DNA of 44,537 bases from Acidobacteriota bacterium (GTDB lineage: Bacteria > Acidobacteriota > Blastocatellia > Pyrinomonadales > Pyrinomonadaceae), in contig JAFDVJ010000039.1 in assembly GCA_018269075.1 (NCBI GenBank), forward strand, positions 1 to 44,537, in the 5' to 3' direction. The notes under the pieces are model-generated. The model ran no database searches. It saw only the letters and a program-made list of their open reading frames with translations, and was not told where the DNA came from. Shown here one piece after another: positions 42,495-44,537 of this stretch (position 1 is the stretch's first letter; each line of letters begins with the position of its first letter). Made by a program: the position numbers and the translations under genes.

Positions 42495-44504
42495 CTACGA
42501 TTCGCCGTTGGGCTTTTTCGGTTGCCAGTTATTGTCGATTTTTACGTCTTTGAGCGAGGGCGCGTCGAGCGTGTTGATCTCGAAGCCCTGAATGTATGGT
42601 TTGACGAGTGAATAAGAGGTCGGGAAATAAAGCGGGATCGCCGGAATCTCGGCGATCGCTTCGTCTTCGGTCAGGATGAGCGGCAGCTCGATCGCTTCCG
42701 TCGGCTCGGCCGGCGCCGGAATTTCGCTCGCGGCCGGAGCTTCTTCCTTCTTTTTCGGTTCGGCGTTCGATTCCTCGGCCGGTTTTTCGGGCGCGGGCTT
42801 GTTCGGGTCGGCGACGGGCGCGGCGGCGACCGGTTCGACCGGCGGTTTCGCCGGCGGCGCGAAGATCGCCGAGAGCGCGGCCGACTCGTCGGCCGTCGGC
42901 AGCACGACGCCGCGGCGCAGAATGTCGTAATCGCCCGCCTGCCGAATCGCTTCGATCTCCGACGATTCCTTAACGATGATCACGGTGTCGATGTTGAGCA
43001 CCTGCTTCCACATCTTGACGACCGCTTTCGCGATTCGCTGCTGGACGTCGTTGCGGTTGACGACGAGCCGGACGACCGGGAAATCGTCGCCGTCGGGAAA
43101 GCCCGCTTCTTCGAGCAATTCCTTCGCGCGTTCGCGGTCTTCGACGATCTTCTGGCTGTGTTCCTCGTCGAACGGCAGGAAATTGAGCGCCGGTTTGGTC
43201 GAATCCTCCATCTCGACCTCGGACAAACGGCCGCGTTCGATCGAGATCGCGAGCGCCTCGCGAACGCGCCGGTCGTCGAACGGCTTTTTGCGGCGGTTGA
43301 TCTCGTAAAAATTGAGCGCGCTGTGCGTTTTCCGTTTGAAATCGTCGTACGGCGAGAGCAGTTTCAGGGCGAGCGGCTCGAAATCCATATTCGTGACCGC
43401 GTCGATCTCGCCGCTGCGGTAGGCTTCGAGCGCTTTCTCGGCGTTTTCCTTGACGATGAAGCTGACGCGTTCGAGTTCGACCCGGTCTTTCGCCCAGTAG
43501 GTCTCGGCGCGGTCGAGCACGATCCGGTCGGCCCCGATCGCGGCGATCCGAAACGCGCCGCTCGTCACCAGATCCGCGTCGAGCTCGCCGCTCTTAAATT
43601 GTTCGTCGTCGTCGTAGACCGGCCGGAAGACCGGATGCGCGACGAGCGACGGGAAATCCGCGTCGGGCGCGAGCAGCGTCACGCGGAGCACGAAATCGTC
43701 GAGCGCTTCGACGCCGAATTTCGGCGGCGGCGGCGGTTTCGGTTTGGTTTGTTTCTCGGGTTTCGGCGATTCGGGCTTCGGCGACGGGCTTTCGTTCGGC
43801 GCGGCCTTTTTTTCCTCCTTCGCGGCCGGCGCGTTCGAATTCGAAAGATTCTTCGGCGCGGCGGCGTTCGGCGCGGACGGCGTTTTCGACAAAAGATCGA
43901 CGTCCGTGCCCGGAATCACGCCGGTCGGCGTCTCGACCGTCGGCGGGCGCATCCCCGAGATGTTCTCGAACAAACGGCGGTACGGCACGCGCTCGCGCAG
44001 CGCGGCGAGCCGTTTCCACGAACGCACGAAATCGTCCGTCGTGATCGTTTCGCCGTTCGACCATTTCGCGTCCTTCCGGAGATAAAACGTCCAGATCTTC
44101 TTATCTTCCGAGGCCGTCCATTTCTCGGCGAGCGCCGGGACGGCTTCGAGCGTCTTCGAGTTCGTGTCGGTCAGCCCCTCGTAGAGCGCGCGCGCGAAAT
44201 CGGTCTCGGGCGGCGCGGCGGCCATCGCCGGATCGAACGAGCGCGGCATCTTGCCGTTGCTCCAGCGAAACTCCTTCTTCTGCGGCGGCGCGGTCTGCGC
44301 GTAAAACGGCTCGGTCTTCGGCTTCTCCAATTCGCTGCACGCGCTGCTCAGGAGGAAGAAGAGGAGAAGAGGAGAAAAGGAGAGGAGGAGAAACGCTTTC
44401 CGGCGAAGCCGTTCCGCTCCTCTTCTCCTCTTCTCCTCTTCTTCTCTTCTCCCCTTCTCCCCTTCTCCCCTTCTTCCCCCGACTCTCCACTCTCCACTCT
44501 CCAC
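42495..44504 (-). CDS. Second oligopeptide-binding lipoprotein with Pro/Lys-rich insertions (SBP_bac_5 family)
   Basis: About 669 residues if the GTG at 44504 is used. No ATG lies between the repeats and the signal peptide (core AFLLLSFSPLLLFFLLSSAC, lipobox SSAC), so the start must be a GTG inside the heptamer repeat or an unusual codon. The first 35 residues are low-complexity Glu/Arg/Gly encoded by repeats. The mature part has family motifs (FRWSNGKMPRSFDPAMA, NAKWSNGETITTDDF-like). A linker of about 60 residues (PKPESPKPEKQTKPKPPPPP) sits just before KFGVEALDDFVLRVTL, the same site as the insertion in the neighbouring paralogue. A second Pro/Ala/Lys linker (about 555-610) lies near the C terminus. 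Confidence 0.82.
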   Translation of the reverse strand: MESGEWRVGGRRGEGEKGRREEEEKRRRGAERLRRKAFLLLSFSPLLLFFLLSSACSELEKPKTEPFYAQTAPPQKKEFRWSNGKMPRSFDPAMAAAPPETDFARALYEGLTDTNSKTLEAVPALAEKWTASEDKKIWTFYLRKDAKWSNGETITTDDFVRSWKRLAALRERVPYRRLFENISGMRPPTVETPTGVIPGTDVDLLSKTPSAPNAAAPKNLSNSNAPAAKEEKKAAPNESPSPKPESPKPEKQTKPKPPPPPKFGVEALDDFVLRVTLLAPDADFPSLVAHPVFRPVYDDDEQFKSGELDADLVTSGAFRIAAIGADRIVLDRAETYWAKDRVELERVSFIVKENAEKALEAYRSGEIDAVTNMDFEPLALKLLSPYDDFKRKTHSALNFYEINRRKKPFDDRRVREALAISIERGRLSEVEMEDSTKPALNFLPFDEEHSQKIVEDRERAKELLEEAGFPDGDDFPVVRLVVNRNDVQQRIAKAVVKMWKQVLNIDTVIIVKESSEIEAIRQAGDYDILRRGVVLPTADESAALSAIFAPPAKPPVEPVAAAPVADPNKPAPEKPAEESNAEPKKKEEAPAASEIPAPAEPTEAIELPLILTEDEAIAEIPAIPLYFPTSYSLVKPYIQGFEINTLDAPSLKDVKIDNNWQPKKPNGES

Positions 44505-44514
44505 TCTCCACTCC
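44350..44514. repeat. Polypurine/polypyrimidine repeat overlapping the start of a binding-protein gene
   Basis: A polypurine run (GAGGAGAA-type units) at 44350-44391 and a polypyrimidine run (TCTCCTCT-type units) at 44415-44480 are near-inverse copies separated by 23 bases. CTCTCCA heptamers follow at 44483-44513. On the coding (minus) strand the first gives the hydrophobic core of the signal peptide and the others its charged N terminus. Confidence 0.8.
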
Positions 44515-44515
44515 C

Positions 44516-44537
44516 CTAGGCGTGCAGGAGCACCTTG
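44516..44537 (-). CDS. Possible C-terminal end of a further minus-strand gene
   Basis: The last 22 bases read, on the minus strand, as codons for KVLLHA followed by TAG, and the stop abuts the heptamer repeat in the way seen after other genes here. The fragment is far too short to identify, and a chance reading is likely. Confidence 0.2.

Overview
The window is a high-GC chromosomal segment, coding on both strands and densely packed. The mix of genes points to an acidobacterium, most likely Blastocatellia (Pyrinomonadaceae-like). These include a CSLREA-type beta-helix protein with a 'DQRG..RP...DIG' anchor motif, an M36 metallopeptidase with C-terminal Asp-rich FG-GAP repeats, a PA2169-type protein, Uma2 nucleases and a Bacillus-type succinate dehydrogenase. 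The placement is an inference from protein style; no rRNA, tRNA, CRISPR array, intact insertion sequence, prophage or replication origin was recognised.

Layout. 1-596: non-coding, with a REP-like palindromic element. 597-3617 (+): large secreted beta-helix protein. 3733-5301 (-): YifB/ComM AAA ATPase. 5302-5802: non-coding, with a 100-bp triple-hairpin palindrome, 9-mer tandem repeats and a sigma-54-like promoter. 5803-9354 (+): subtilisin-like S8 protease ending in nine GVL(I/V)SD hexapeptides, then a GNAT acetyltransferase 30 bp downstream. 9586-12087 (+): membrane PAS-GGDEF-EAL protein. 12352-13152 (+): secreted SGNH hydrolase. 13382-19397 (-): succinate dehydrogenase locus sdhC-sdhA-[uma2-uma2-DUF6398-like-unknown]-sdhB, in which four accessory genes separate sdhA from sdhB. 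19689-20579 (+): divergent LysR regulator. 20834-24775 (+): M36 peptidase. 24877-25287 (+): small STAS-like protein. 25436-31787 (-): signalling cluster of GGDEF protein, degenerate P-loop NTPase fused to an RsbW-like kinase domain, STAS protein and HD-GYP phosphodiesterase. 32021-33303 (+): PfpI/DJ-1 protein and PA2169/DUF2383 protein, each with its own sigma-54-like promoter. 33304-33971: non-coding, with a terminator, a 190-bp MITE-like inverted repeat and a 9-mer palindrome. 33972-44504 (-): oligopeptide ABC transporter operon with two unusual solute-binding lipoproteins, two permeases, two ATPases and two small extracytoplasmic proteins.

How the parts fit. The sdh genes feed electrons from succinate to quinone. 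The opp operon imports peptides that the S8 and M36 secreted proteases could release. Cyclic di-GMP is made and degraded by three proteins here, two of them in a cluster with partner-switch (STAS / anti-sigma kinase) components. Three sigma-54-like -24/-12 elements sharing TGGCAY-A-N4-TTGT precede the S8 protease, PfpI and PA2169 genes, suggesting one regulon.

The strongest unexplained structure is in the spacers. Many are filled by short tandem repeats of 7-9 bp, often as inverted pairs and often starting within a few bases of a stop codon. In two places the purine-rich class has entered coding sequence: the start of one solute-binding protein and a linker in the GGDEF protein.
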